From contig NC_087062.1 of NCBI RefSeq assembly GCF_963678635.1, positions 61,919,584 to 61,983,583 of the forward strand: 64,000 bases of DNA. The letters run 5' to 3'. The first letter of the stretch is position 1. Every line of letters begins with the position of its first letter. The notes beneath the pieces were generated by a model. That model did not search any database, was not told the DNA's origin, and saw only the letters and a list, made by a program, of their open reading frames with translations. The position numbers and the translations under genes were made by a program. Of this stretch, positions 25,451-37,167 are shown piece by piece. The stretch is from Symsagittifera roscoffensis. Taxonomy: Eukaryota; Xenacoelomorpha; Acoela; Convolutidae.

Positions 25451-26016
25451 TAATAGTTCAGCATTTCCTGAGTCTTGAGTCGAAACCAGAGTCTTGAGCT
25501 TTAAAAGATCATGCTAGGGTAGAAGAGGGTGACACTGTAAAACAGAAACCGTTTTTAAATAATTTAGTTGCTTGATTTAAACATTGATCCAATTTATGCC
25601 GATCTTGGACATATTTATTGTATTTTTTTTTCTTGTGAAATGAAATCCAAAAGTATAACACGTAATTTTAATGCTTCGCTTGTTGGAGCAAGCACTCGAC
25701 TGGCAAAAGAAAACAAATCTCTTTTTTCCACGTGGAAGTTACTCCAGTAGAAAGGATTTGACAAGCCTAAATGACAGTTCTTTTTTCCTATCGAAATTGA
25801 TTAATGATCAACGACGAGCAGAACTGCGAATTTGTCAGAACCAAATTACAAGACAAGAGAATCTGCAGTGACCTAAAGATTTATTTATTTGCGAGTATCT
25901 AAAGTAAACATTCTCGTGTGGCAACCTTTGGTTGGTTTTTTGAATGGTAACTTCCGGATTGGAATTCTTGTGTGGTAATTTCTGCGGTTGATTTACTTTG
26001 AGTGTTATCTTTTTTT

Positions 26017-27060
26017 CTTCTGATTATAGCTGATCGTTTCTGGAAGTCAAGCGATCGAGCCAGCCAGCATCTCATGAGAACGAGACGAGAGGGTCATTGG
26101 CTCCACAAAACTCGGTGGTGTCATCAGTTGTGATTGGAGCGTGGCAACGAGAAGAGGGCTCGAGCAAAACTAGATACCTGGAGAAGATGCAGAACTTCTC
26201 CAGGATTTGCAGGAGCTGGCGTTCAGACAGAAAGTAATGGAGGCCTTGGAACTCAAGAACTTGTCTCATGATGGCCTGGGGAATCACTATTGTGTGGATT
26301 GGTTAAAATCAAATGAGATGCACTTTTCTCGAGACCAGACCCTGAGACGGCGGATATGTCAGGAATCCTAGACAGTGCAATGTTTTTTCGAACTTTCGAA
26401 CTTTCGAAGCATCGCAGATATTTCGCCAGAATAAAGGATGCGATCCCTGGCCAGTTGAAAGCAGTGGATAAACTCTTGGATCAAAGGATCATGGGGAGTT
26501 CCGACGACACTGCCTATGCGGGTCCAAAACTGGCGGAGGACGCGATGTTTGGAGAAGGGTTTGGCGCGTCCAAACTAGCCAAGGCACTCCGGTCGCATCA
26601 TCGGCCACAAGAGTCGAAAATATCGCGAGCTCAGTGTTCAGTGCAACTTCGGAAAAAAAGTTGGGCCAGAGATTATGCTGTACGTAATGTCTGGAGAAGA
26701 TCTCAATCAGCTGTTGACCCTAGTGGTGGTGATCAAGTCGGAAACGCCATGTGAGTCAGAGCTATTGTTGTTTGCAGGGATGAATGATCACCTGCACGCG
26801 GCAGGACTTCTAGAGCCTTCGAGGGAAGGAGGCGATTCAGACGTTGGTTTTAGTAATGGTAGAAATACAAGAGTTGGTAGCAGTCAATCTAGAACCAAAG
26901 ACAAGGGTGGTGTTCACCACGCTGGCCTTGATAACGGAGTGCTGGTGAGCGGACATATCGCACGCCCTGAGATGCTTCTACGAGGTCGCGGAAATTTTGA
27001 TAGTGATAGATGAAGTGCTGCTTCAGAAGGTCTCAAACCTGGCGAAACAAGTGAAGCTGA
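26017..27060 (+). pseudogene. ORF3 relic, second copy, with ORF3-ORF4 junction
   Basis: Begins CTGATCGTTTCTGGAAG near 26030, equivalent to the start of ORF3 (ADRFWNS) with the ATG lost. It then jumps to the equivalent of residue about 620, so coiled coil and SGNH domain are deleted. It continues through the second SGNH-like segment (LLLFAGMNDHLHAAGLLE near 26763) to IVIDEVLLQKVSNLAKQVKL at about 27000-27060. There the frame runs without a stop into ORF4-related sequence, which is the key evidence that ORF3 and ORF4 were once a single frame. Confidence 0.82.
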
Positions 27061-30000
27061 GGCCCGAAATTGACGATGATCACCGCGCAGTTGGCCATTT
27101 GTCTGCCAACATGTGCTTCCAGAATATAGAGCTCACCGTCGTGAGTTCCACGACAAATACGGCAAGCCCAGTACATGATGGAAAAAAATTGTGGTCGAAA
27201 TGGCTAAGACACTGAAATTGATGTTGTACCGATCCACTCAAGATTAGGAAAGGCGTCTAATCTTGACGCCAACACCCGAGATTGTAGGAGATACGACCAA
27301 AGAAACAGTTCCTCCCTTGATAATCCAGATATGGGAATTTTTGTAAAATCAGTTGGATCAAGCAGAGAAAAGAGAGATGCTAGTGGGAACTTTCGTCTCA
27401 TCAGCCAACGATACCATCATTCTCCCCCCTGGAAGGAACATGCCACGGCACGCTTGAGGACAAATAAGGCGTACAAGATCTTGAGATTTTTGAATCTCTG
27501 ATGGGAGAAGTGGTACATGGACAGACTGTTCTCTGCGGGAAGAGCAATTTACGACGCCTTAATTCAAAACATCTTTCGCAGGTCGATCAACTTGTTGCTT
27601 GCGCTATACTTGGTATCCTAGGAGCTTGTTCAACACGGGGTCGGCTTTATGTTTCAGTAGAAGTGTGGAAACCTTGATGATCGATTGATACTTGACCTTG
27701 AACATTCTGACGCATAGGAACGTGGCGATGAAGACTGTGGATCCAATGACTATGACTCAAAATCACCCCAGTATCGATATGTACTCGTACAAGTGCGCCG
27801 CGGGTTTAAAAAACCTCCATGTGGAAGACCGCTTGATGCAGAAGCGGCTCTTGTCTAGAGAAGAAACGGAGCCTAGAACTAGAGAAGAACTCATGGAAGC
27901 AAACGGGTGCGTGCCTCTTCTTATCGATCTTTGTTTGGCCATGTGATCAGACCTCCTCAGAGTAACAAGAGGAGAAGGAAAGATGGTGACTTGCTTCTAT
28001 GGACCGGCTGTCAACGTTGCCTTCCCGGATCCCTTGATAGCAGCGTATCGACACTCGGTCATCCAAGTCAGTTTGGCAGCGTTCTTGATGGGACAGCGCT
28101 GAACTAGTGTGAGCAAGAGCACTTAAGGGCATAAATAACTGAAACGAGGCTGTTCGGAAAATCAAGGAACCTGAGTTGATTGTGCTGAGTTTCAGGGGAC
28201 ATCTGCAGTGCAAGATGTAGTGAACAAAAGGGTCCTTTTGAAGTGTATCCGAAGTTCTAGAACTTGAATTCCCCTGAGAGAATATCCGGTCATACCCTGA
28301 AGATCCCGGAATGGACAATTTTTTTTGAGTTGGTAAATGAAGAACTCAGCTTGATTATTGATCTTGATGTGCTTCCTACCGCGCTTCCAGAGTTACCAAC
28401 TCTTAGGAGAATGACCCTAGTGATGACGAAACCCTTGTTATTGCCGTCCTTACAAGCCGAGAAAGTGGGTGTTTACCGTAGAATGGGATCCGCCATTGAT
28501 CAGATACTCGGCAGCAGTCTATTTTCACTCAAGCAAGTTAACGAATTCTTCGATAGACAAAGCGATAGACTTAGGGGGATCCATGCCACCGATATGTCAC
28601 GTGGGTGTGGTTAGGAGCGTAATTGAGAAAGCCGGACTGGAGAATATGGACCTCGTATATAATGATGGCTGAATCATACTAGAGGATGGGCTCATAGGCC
28701 TGAAAGCGGACACAATGTGCAGCACCAGGAAACAACTAGCGCCGTATGGAATAGAGGAGGTGGAGCCGCAATAAGATGGGCACATGCTTGATGCCGCCAG
28801 CGCGTTGTACATACCTCTTACGGAGTACAAGAGGTTGAATTCGGTCACGCCCTCACCCCTGGAGAAAAAGGAAACCTAAACATAGAAGGCAGGTTTTGGA
28901 ACGCCCCAAAGCGCCAGCTCTCGGAGGCTGCGGAAAGTACAAGATGGAGGAAGCGCTTAATGAAGCTGAAGAGGAGATGGACTCTGAAGCAGCTTCCACT
29001 GGGATAGCCACGGCCCAAAACCTAAAGAGAGAGGTACCACGAGAGAGCTCCTGCAGGATTTGAGTGATGAAGATTGGAGCATTAAGGCAGCACCACCCTT
29101 ATGATATCCCCGAAAGAATCTAGAGTTACAACTTTGGAGCCAGCAGACGTCCATGGACAGGGTACTCTTGAGCAATGAAAGCAAGGAAATCAATATCTTC
29201 TATGGAAACAATACAGCGTTTCTGGTTATTCCGGACCAAAAGGAATGGTTAAAATTCTGATAGTGTGCAATCGAAAAGTAGAGAGAAGGGATAAAAATGG
29301 TGAAGTTTGGAGAGCGCACCCTGAAGGGAACTGGATTGGCAATGTTGCAGGAGAGGAACTGCTCTGCGAGATGATCCAAAATCGGAAGACCAGACCGAAC
29401 AAAAAGTCTAGATCCTGTAAAAACAGCTCTATTCTAAAGAGAAAAGGCAAAAGTGAAAAAGCTAAGACTAAATCAATTAAAAAAGATAAATAAGTTATTA
29501 TAGTTTAAAAAAATATTGTAACTAAGATTAAAGAGGTGCAAAAAGGGTTATACACAAAATAGCAAGGTGCGTAAGAGTCAGCGGGAGAGGACTTGAAGAG
29601 GGAGGCATCCTCAGTGATGATTGTGTCCGCGCCCCCGATTGAGGAATCGAAGTCGAGGAAAAGAAAGCGGGAAACAGAGGAGGGCAGTCTCCAATGGTAC
29701 TGGCAAGATGGAAGTCGGCAGCTTATAGAGGCAACTCAACCTGTAGGAAACTGATGGATGTAGCGGCCGATGTGGAAGACAGGCCAGATCCAGAGCCGGT
29801 GACGGAAAAAAATTTCAGGTAACAACGCGTGAAGATAAAGGAGGAATGTACCAGTGGGCAGACATGGGAAGTGGAGGTCAGCGCGGATTGGATGTCGAGT
29901 CAACACCAACATGTTGGTCAACAAATCACAAACGGTACACTAGTGAGAAACCTCACGAGAAGCAGTGCTCGTTCTGGGTGGATAACTTTGGACACCATCA

Positions 30001-31330
30001 ACTTGCTAGAGAGCTATTTGATTCGACTAGACAAAGGCGTGTCAAAGACCAAAGGAACAAGATAGAATTATGAAGCCAGTTATGGAGGACCTTGTAAAAG
30101 CTACTGTTGGATTTCTTCGATAAAGAAATGAGAGCACCTTCGTCAGCCAAGCTTTTCATGACGAGCCCATTCATCAGGGCCGAGGGTCAACTGATGTTTG
30201 CGTGTTGCAAGGCTGAAATTTCACAGGAAGATCTGAACTCGTGAGATAAGCAAAAGTTGGAAGACAATGACTTTTTTGTTTAAAGGATGATGACGCAATG
30301 TGAGACCCGAGACGATTCCGGAAACATATTACAAGTTTCTTGAGGTTGATTTGTTTGGTGATCCCTCATGCGATGATTCAAGCCTGCTATCAGAGGGCTA
30401 ATATGAATCGAGGCTTGGAAAATTGGGTCTCGAGCATCACCTTGAATGTATATCAGATTGCGGGAAATGCGATATATGACTATTCTAGACAACCTATTGA
30501 GAACCACCTGAAGATTCACGAGATTAGGAGGTTCTCGAATAAAAACTTGATGGTGGAAATGATGTGCATCGTGCAATGACAAAAGCTGGAGAACGCTGCA
30601 AACAAGGTAAACATGTGGAAAATCAGAAACAGATTAATGGTGTTTCCGGAGTCATGAGAACATCCTATAATACTTTCCTGAGCACAGAGTAGGGCAGTGC
30701 AGACACGAGCTTCGAAGTAGCGGAGTTGTTGAAGTTCTGGACGGAAAAGATGATTGAGATTGATGCACTAGAGAGAAAGATAAGCCGAGACTGGGCTTGC
30801 TTCTTGAAAATAAACCAGAGCTTATTTGCGTACCAAGTTTAGAGAAGAGATTAGAATTGAGGATAGGTGGCGAAGATAATGACTTAATCACCAACCTGGG
30901 GATAGCCTGGAAGCTGTTGAGACCCTTCTGGTGACCCATCCGCAAGCAAGCATGAATGAAGGGAATACAGAGAGCTTTAGATCAGGCTAAAAGCTGAAAA
31001 AGATGAGGATCTGGGGGAACTGAACGCAATACACAAGCTGATTTGACCTAATCAGTATGAATCTCAAAGTAAACCGGAAGAATCTAACATAGAATTGAAG
31101 AAAATAGAGCCAGGCACTTGTCATGATACAGCCACATGACGAAGAGGGCATTCGTGTGACGGACGAACTTGCGTGAGGATTCGGTCCTTCCATAGAAAAG
31201 ACTTGGCCACGTGGTTCTGTGACGTACAATTTTTAGCAGATTGCTACGCGAGCAGGATCGTGAATTTATCAACGACGCTGGGAATTTTCTCGAGAATGGT
31301 AGTCTCAGTTAAAAAGAACCTTTCGAAATT
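27061..31330 (+). pseudogene. ORF4 relic
   Basis: Follows intact ORF4 almost end to end with frame changes. Recognisable stretches include YSYKCAAGLKNLHVEDRLMQ near 27790, PTLRRMTLVM near 28400, QTWEVEVSADWMSSQHQH near 29865, WVSSITLNVYQIAGNAIYDY near 30425, HEIRRFSNKNL near 30520, and CDGRTCVRIRSFHRKDLATWF near 31157. The last one is in one continuous frame here but is split by a frameshift in the long element. Confidence 0.82.
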
Positions 31331-31672
31331 AACATAGCAACCCAGCATATAAAACTCAAAGCATGCAAGACAAATGTTGCCCTATTGTAAATTATGACTC
31401 AGCTCTATGCAAGCCAACAAAACATGATTTTATATAATAAAAGTGTGCAAAGGAAAGCAACAACAAGGATCACAGGCACATATCAAGGATACAAAGACCG
31501 ATTGGTTCAACCTAAGATCCTAACACTGCCGCTTTATCATGAACTAGGCCTTCCATTTCTGCTGTATTAGGATATCAACGAAACAACCAGATCAGTGGGA
31601 AAAACTTATTTTAAGTGAAGAAAGAAGACAAGCAAGACACTCGAGCTTGAAGAAACGTGAGAACACAAATTT

Positions 31673-31910
31673 TAGACATTGCAGCCATACCGGGCCTAGT
31701 ATTGAACCACAGCCAAGTCAACGGGGACAAAAAACTGTTGAACTTGTTTCATAGAAGTCCAATGAGGGGAGGAGATAATTTAACTTTTTGGCACGACATT
31801 ATCAATAAGTCTTTGATTGGCCACAAGGCAAACCATTTTTCACCTCAGGAAGTCAAGAATATAGAAGACAAAAAAGAAAATATTCGGGCAATCAAAAACA
31901 GTCGAAGGAA
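31673..31910 (+). repeat. Inserted segment shared with 36936-37165
   Basis: It sits exactly between the two arms of the 29-33 kb duplication and matches 36936-37165 closely (ATTGCAGCCATACCGGGCCT, TTGATTGGCCACAAGGCAAA and the string between). The encoded frame contains AAIPGLVLNHSQVNGDK. Its origin is not recognised. It may be a fragment of the neighbouring LINE or PLE sequence that took part in the rearrangement. Confidence 0.75.
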
Positions 31911-33890
31911 AGCAAGGAAATCAATATCTTCTGTCGAAACAAGACAGCGTTTCTGTTTATTTCGGATCAAAAGGAATGGTTAAAATTCTGCTAGAGTTCA
32001 ATCGAAAAGCAGAGAGAAAGATAGATGTCGAAGAGTTCAAAAAGGAAATTTAATTTAATGATGGAGTTTGGAGAGCGCACCCTGAATGGAACTGGATTGG
32101 CAAAGTTGCGGGAGCGGAACTGCTCTGCAAGATGATCCACATTCGGAAGACCAGACCGAACAAAAAGCCTAGATCCTGTAAAAACAGCTGTACTCTTAAG
32201 AGAAAGGGCAAAAGTGAAAAGCTAAGACTCAACCAATTAATAAGGATAAACAAGTCATTATAACTAAAAATATTATTGTACCTAAGATTAAAGAGGTGCA
32301 AAAAAGTCTAGAGACAAAATAGCAGGGTGCGTAAGAGTCAGCGGGAGAGGACCTGAAGAGGGAGGTATCCTCATGATGATTGTGTCCGCATCCCCCATTG
32401 AGGAATCGAAGTCGAGGAAAAGAAAGCGGGAAAAAGAGGAATGGCAGTCTCTCAGCAGAAGCAGTCTCAGAAGCGAATCTAAAGGAGATACCTCCAATGG
32501 TACTGTCAATATGGAAGACGGCAGCTTATAGAGGCAACTCAACCTCTAGGAAACTGATGGATGTAGCGGCTGATGTGGAAGACAGGCCAGATCCAGAGCC
32601 GGTGACGGAAAAAGTTTTCAGGTCACAACGCGTGAAGATAAAGAGGGAATGTACCAGTGGGCAGACATGGGAAGTGGAGGTCAGCGCGGATTGGATGTCG
32701 AGTCAACACCAACATGTTGGTCAACAAATCACAAACGGTACACTAGTGAGAAACCTCACGAGAAGCAGTGCTCGTTCTGGGTGGATGGCTTTGGACACCA
32801 TCAACTTGCTAGAGAGCTATCTGATTCGACTAGAACTATGAAGCCAGTTATGGAGGACCTGGGAAAAGCTACTGATGTATTTTTTCGAAAATGAAATGAG
32901 AGCACCTTCGTCAGCCAAGCTTTTGATGACGAGCCCATTCATCAGGACCTGGGGGTAGTCTGGAAGATGTTGAGACCCTTCTGACGCCCCATCCACAAGC
33001 AAGCATGAATGAAGAGACTATAGAGAGCTTTAGATCAGGCTAAAAGCTGAAAAAGATGAGGATCTGGGGGACCTGAACGTAATACACAAGCTTATTTGAC
33101 CTCATCAGTATGAATCTCTAGGTAAACCGGAAGAGTCTAAACATGAATTGAAGAAAATAGAGCCAGGCACTTGTCATGATACAGCCACATGACGAGGAGG
33201 GCATTCGTTTGACGGACGAACATGCGTGAGTTTTCAGTCCTTCCATAGAAAAGTCTTGGCCACGTGGTTCTGTGACGTACAATTTTTAGCAGATTGCTAC
33301 GCGAGCAGGATCGTGAGTTTATCAACGGCGCTGGGAATTTTCTCGAGGATGGTAGTCTCAGTTAAAAAGAACCTTTCGAAATTGACATAGCAACCCAGCA
33401 TATAAAACTAAAATCATGGAAGACAAATGTTGCCCTAATGTAAATTATGGCTCAGCTCTATGCCAGCCAACAAAAAATAACTTTATATCACCAAAAGTGT
33501 GCAAAGGAAAGCAACAACAAGGATTACAGGCACATATCGAGGATACAAAGACCGATTGGTTCAACCTATGATCCTAACACTGCCACTTTATCATGAACTA
33601 GGCCTTCCATTTCTGCTGTATAAAGATATCAACGACACAACCAGATCAGTGGGAAAAACTTATAAGACATTCGAGCTTGAAGAAACTTGAGAGCACAAAT
33701 TTTAGACTTTTAGACTTCAAAAAGTTGAATCTGATTTCTTCCAACGCGCTTGCAAAATGACTAACCTTATTAACGACTATCTAAAATATGACGTCATTGA
33801 CTGCGAAAACATCGAAGACATCCCTGCAGGTTCATGCTGGAAATTTTTCAAGGAGAAATCATTGAAGGAAATCGTGCTCATGGAGGAATA
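31911..33890 (+). pseudogene. Duplicated ORF4 3' portion reaching the ancestral C-terminus
   Basis: Second copy of 29174-31672, with an internal deletion equivalent to 30070-30900. Long stretches are almost identical to the first copy (for example around 32650-32800 and 29850-30000), so this duplication is young relative to the element. Beyond the end of the first copy it continues with YRGYKDRLVQPMILTLPLYH (33535-33594), which aligns with the frameshifted tail of the long ORF4. A 58-residue frame then ends at a stop near 33890, probably the original C-terminus. Confidence 0.75.
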
Positions 33891-34229
33891 AATATGATTG
33901 TACAATCTGTATTAACATTAGAAAACTAAACTCTATCTTTATGTAAAATAAAAATTAGCCTAATTTTCAGACTAATAGTTGTGATAATTTTAATAAATAG
34001 ATATGTTTTGTTTGATGTTTGTGCCTGTGTGTCGAGTGCCTGTTGAAACTAGCTTGGGGAGTCTGGTGGTGCACCGCTGGACCTGCTGGGGTCGGGTGAA
34101 TTTTTTCTTTATTATGATTCGATTTATATAGTTCGATTTTGAAAAATTACTTCAATTTGACTGTTTCTGTTGATTTTTAAAAATTTCTATCTACCGATTA
34201 TCATGGGTTAGTTTAGTCCTCTAAATTTC
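33891..34229. other. AT-rich spacer between two elements
   Basis: No coding signal. It holds several AATAAA-like strings near 33950 and could include 3' sequence of the old gypsy copy and 5' sequence of the LINE-like relic. The exact boundary is not visible. Confidence 0.4.
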
Positions 34230-36930
34230 TTGTCAAAATCTCGTTTTTTACCCTTACCCTGTGCCACTATGAAGAAAAACATTAAAGAATGTACAAGCAA
34301 AGATTGCTTAAAACCTTCAGGACTCATAAACTGGATTACATGTGATTGTTGTTTTAGCTGGTATCATACCAACTCTGTAGTTATTTCTTTTAGTGTCTCT
34401 AAGAAAATCTAATGATTCCAATATCTATCAAGCGCTGATAAAAAGCTGTTAAAAAACCAACAATAGGTAACGATCTAATGCTAGACAATTAAGTAATTCT
34501 GCTATCTCAAATGTCCGCGTAGTCAAGAGAGTACCAAAAGACTCGTGTAACCCCTGGCGGAAATTCTATCGAAAATTGAATGGCATCTTTTATAAGGTCG
34601 AGGATGTTACAAAATGGCTATTTTTTGTATGTTTCTTGTTTTTCTGGAGCAACCGAAAAGATGTGGATGATAACAAACTACAAGCATGAGTTCTTTTCCA
34701 AAAGAAACTCATGCAAAAACCTTTTCACTTCCGAAACTTCATCCCCAAATTTCAAAACCACATCTGAGTGATCTCGAACAGAGAATAAACCAAATAAGTA
34801 GTCAGCTCGATGAAGGAAATATGAAGTGAGGGATAAGGCTTGCTGCTTCAAATGACAAAACTGATCCTTTCTCAACTGATAACTATCAAAAATTGATGTC
34901 TAAGCACCCTCAGCGAACCAAATTTGCAGCTTCAAATCCAGAAACTTTGATTTGTTTTTTTTTTGTAAAAGAATTCAATCTATGAAAAACGATAATGTCT
35001 TTTCCGAACAGATCAGGAGCAGGACCGGATGAAATAGTACGTCAAATTGTTAAAGATCTTGTCAAAAGGTCAAATGGCTATGCAGGACTCAACCTTTCGA
35101 GACCGCTCCCTAAACTGATAAACTTCATTGGAGGTTGCAAAATGCCCGAACCCCAATGAAGTTTCTTTTTTGGCGCAAACCTTGTCGCACTCATAAAAAG
35201 AGACGGAGGGTTAAGACCAATTTCCATAGGCATAACGCTAAGAGGTATCGCGTCTAAATGCGCTGGAATCAAGGCCCTCCCAGAACGACAAAAAATTTTC
35301 GAAAAATCTACAGGTCGGGTGGGCCACCAAAAGAGGAACAGAAATAGCTGCAAACACGTTTTGAATTCTAATTGAGCGCGATGACAATCCAAAAATGCGC
35401 TGATAGTTTAAAACTAAATTTTAAGGAAGCCCTAAACACTCTAATTAGAGAAACAATGCTCAAACGTGGTTTTTCAAATCGTCAGAATTGTACGAATTCG
35501 CGTACAGTAAACACGGTTTTTTTTGTGGAAGCTCCTTTATAATGTCAGAAGGTGGAACTCATCATGGTAATCCCGAAACCCTTTTTGCGGAAACAATTCA
35601 GACCCTAGTCAATAAGCTAGAGTCAGAAATTAACATCTGGTGTTCAGATGATGAAATTTAGACGACGATTAGAAGGTAGTGCACCGGGATCATAAAATTT
35701 CTCTGAAAACAGAACTACTTACAACCTGAGCTTGAGCATTGAAAGGTGCGATTTTTGTTTTTTGGGACTGACCACAAGTACACAATACAATTCATTTTTT
35801 ACTCGATTTCAAAAAATATGCCTCAAAACTAAAATTAAAACAAAATAAGAACTTTATACCAATTGGCGAACTCTTCGAAAAGAATTGCTCGACGAAAAAA
35901 TTAAGGAGTTTGAAAAAGTTTTTTGATTTTGGATGTCATTGACAAACTAGACACCTAAACGGTACATATCTCCTGAACAACTGCTTTAGCCAGCCAAAAC
36001 TCCGATATTTCTTGCCTAAGAACCCTTGATTTTTGCAAATTGATTTTTTTTGAACGCTCCTACAAAATACTAAGAAACTCATTATGCAAGGTCACTAATG
36101 TGAAAATGAAGGATAACCAGTTTTTAAAAGGAATTTTCCGGGCAACCAAAGGTGGCTCGGGTGTTCCCTCCGCTCGTCTGCTAATTTACCCGCTTTCTTG
36201 ACCTCAGCAGTATGAGGGAAAAGTACCTTAAGCGACCTTTCTGGTATGGAGCATAAATATGGAACCTATAATGGTGCGCTTAAACGGTGGTTTATACTTG
36301 ATGAAAGTATATGGCTAAGGGAAAAGAAGCTCTAAAAAAGTGGACAGAGCCAATGTTTGACAGCGAAGCCAATTTTCAGCCAATTTTTGACCTGATTGTA
36401 AGACTCGAAAATAAATTTGGCTGCCAATGGGTGAAAGACATCCCGTAGAAAAATCCAAGTTAATAGCTATCGAACCGCCAATCAAAGTTGCAATAAAACT
36501 TCAACTAGGCTTTAAAACATGCGAAAACCAGAAAAGCGTATGAGGAAAAAACGTTACCGAAGATGCTTGTCATGGCCATTCTTGGCTAAGGCATTCAAAT
36601 TTGAATGCCCTGATAAAGATGAGTTCATCTTCTACTCACATTCCTCCTGTTTTAGAGCCACGACACCTATACAGGATCGATTAGAAGCTACCAGATGGTT
36701 TGACACTCTTTCCTTGGGCTGTTGGCAAGCAACTCTTGTGAGTTGTAATAAAAATAGGCTCCCTAGTCCCCCTCCCGTACGTTTTGCGCGGGGTCGGTTT
36801 GTAAACCTGGTACGGCTGCCGCTGAAATGGAAAAGGAGCGAAAACAGACAATGGAGACTGACCCATATTAGGGCAGCCAGTTCTCTTGCGCATAACCTGA
36901 AATACCTTGACGCAGAGGAAAAAAGAAAAT
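34230..36930 (+). mobile_element. Dead non-LTR (LINE-like) retrotransposon
   Basis: Plus-strand relic with many stops. Order seen: a Cys-rich PHD-like segment (WITCDCCFSWYHTNSV near 34330); RT motifs SGAGPDEIV (35013), ALIKRDGGLRPISIG (35190), a GTHHGNPET string near 35550 in the position of GxxQGDP, and WCSDDE near 35638 where the catalytic DD belongs; a post-RT region (DVIDKLDT near 35930); and a C-terminal block with EDACHGHS (36559) and PDGLTLFPWAVGKQLL (about 36690). The PDG-x-W arrangement fits a PD-(D/E)XK-type nuclease as in R2-like elements. That subclass is inferred, not proven. Confidence 0.75.
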
Positions 36931-36935
36931 ATCCG

Positions 36936-37165
36936 GGACACATTGCAGCCATACCGGGCCTAGTATTGATCCACAGCCAAGTCAACAGGGACAAAAACCT
37001 GTTGAACTTGCTCGATAGAAGCACAATGAGGGCTGAAGATAATTTAAATTTTTGGCACGACATATCAATAAGTCTTTGATTGGCCACAAGGCAAATCATT
37101 TTTCACCTCGGGAAATCAAAAATATAGAAGACAAAAAAAAGAAAATATTCGGGCAATCAAAAACA
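36936..37165 (+). repeat. Second copy of the 31673-31910 segment
   Basis: Matches 31673-31910 closely, including the ATACCGGGCCTAGTATTGA and GGCCACAAGGCAAA strings. It lies at the junction of the LINE-like relic and the PLE relic. The 186-residue frame at 36519-37079 runs across this junction and is therefore chimeric, not a gene. Confidence 0.7.
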
Positions 37166-37167
37166 GT

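Larger units (their letters stand above)
15990..33890 (+). mobile_element. Old, rearranged copy of the giant gypsy-type element
   Basis: On the plus strand this region matches, in order, pol, ORF3 and ORF4 of the minus-strand element at 43.1-58.5 kb, with stops and frameshifts throughout. It lacks gag and the integrase. It contains two large internal duplications (19007-23670 with 23746-26890, and 29174-31672 with 31911-33706). ORF4-related coding extends to a stop near 33890. It gives an independent view of the ancestral gene order and shows which frames were once continuous. Confidence 0.88.

Noticed and set aside
26005-26032. Certain splice acceptor for ORF3 in the old copy
   Set aside because: TATAG can arise from the start ATGG by one substitution, and the intact element lacks a comparable pyrimidine tract there.
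36519-37079. 186-codon plus-strand frame
   Set aside because: It crosses the end of the LINE relic into the segment shared with 31673-31910; the known LINE motifs lie in other frames, so it is chimeric.
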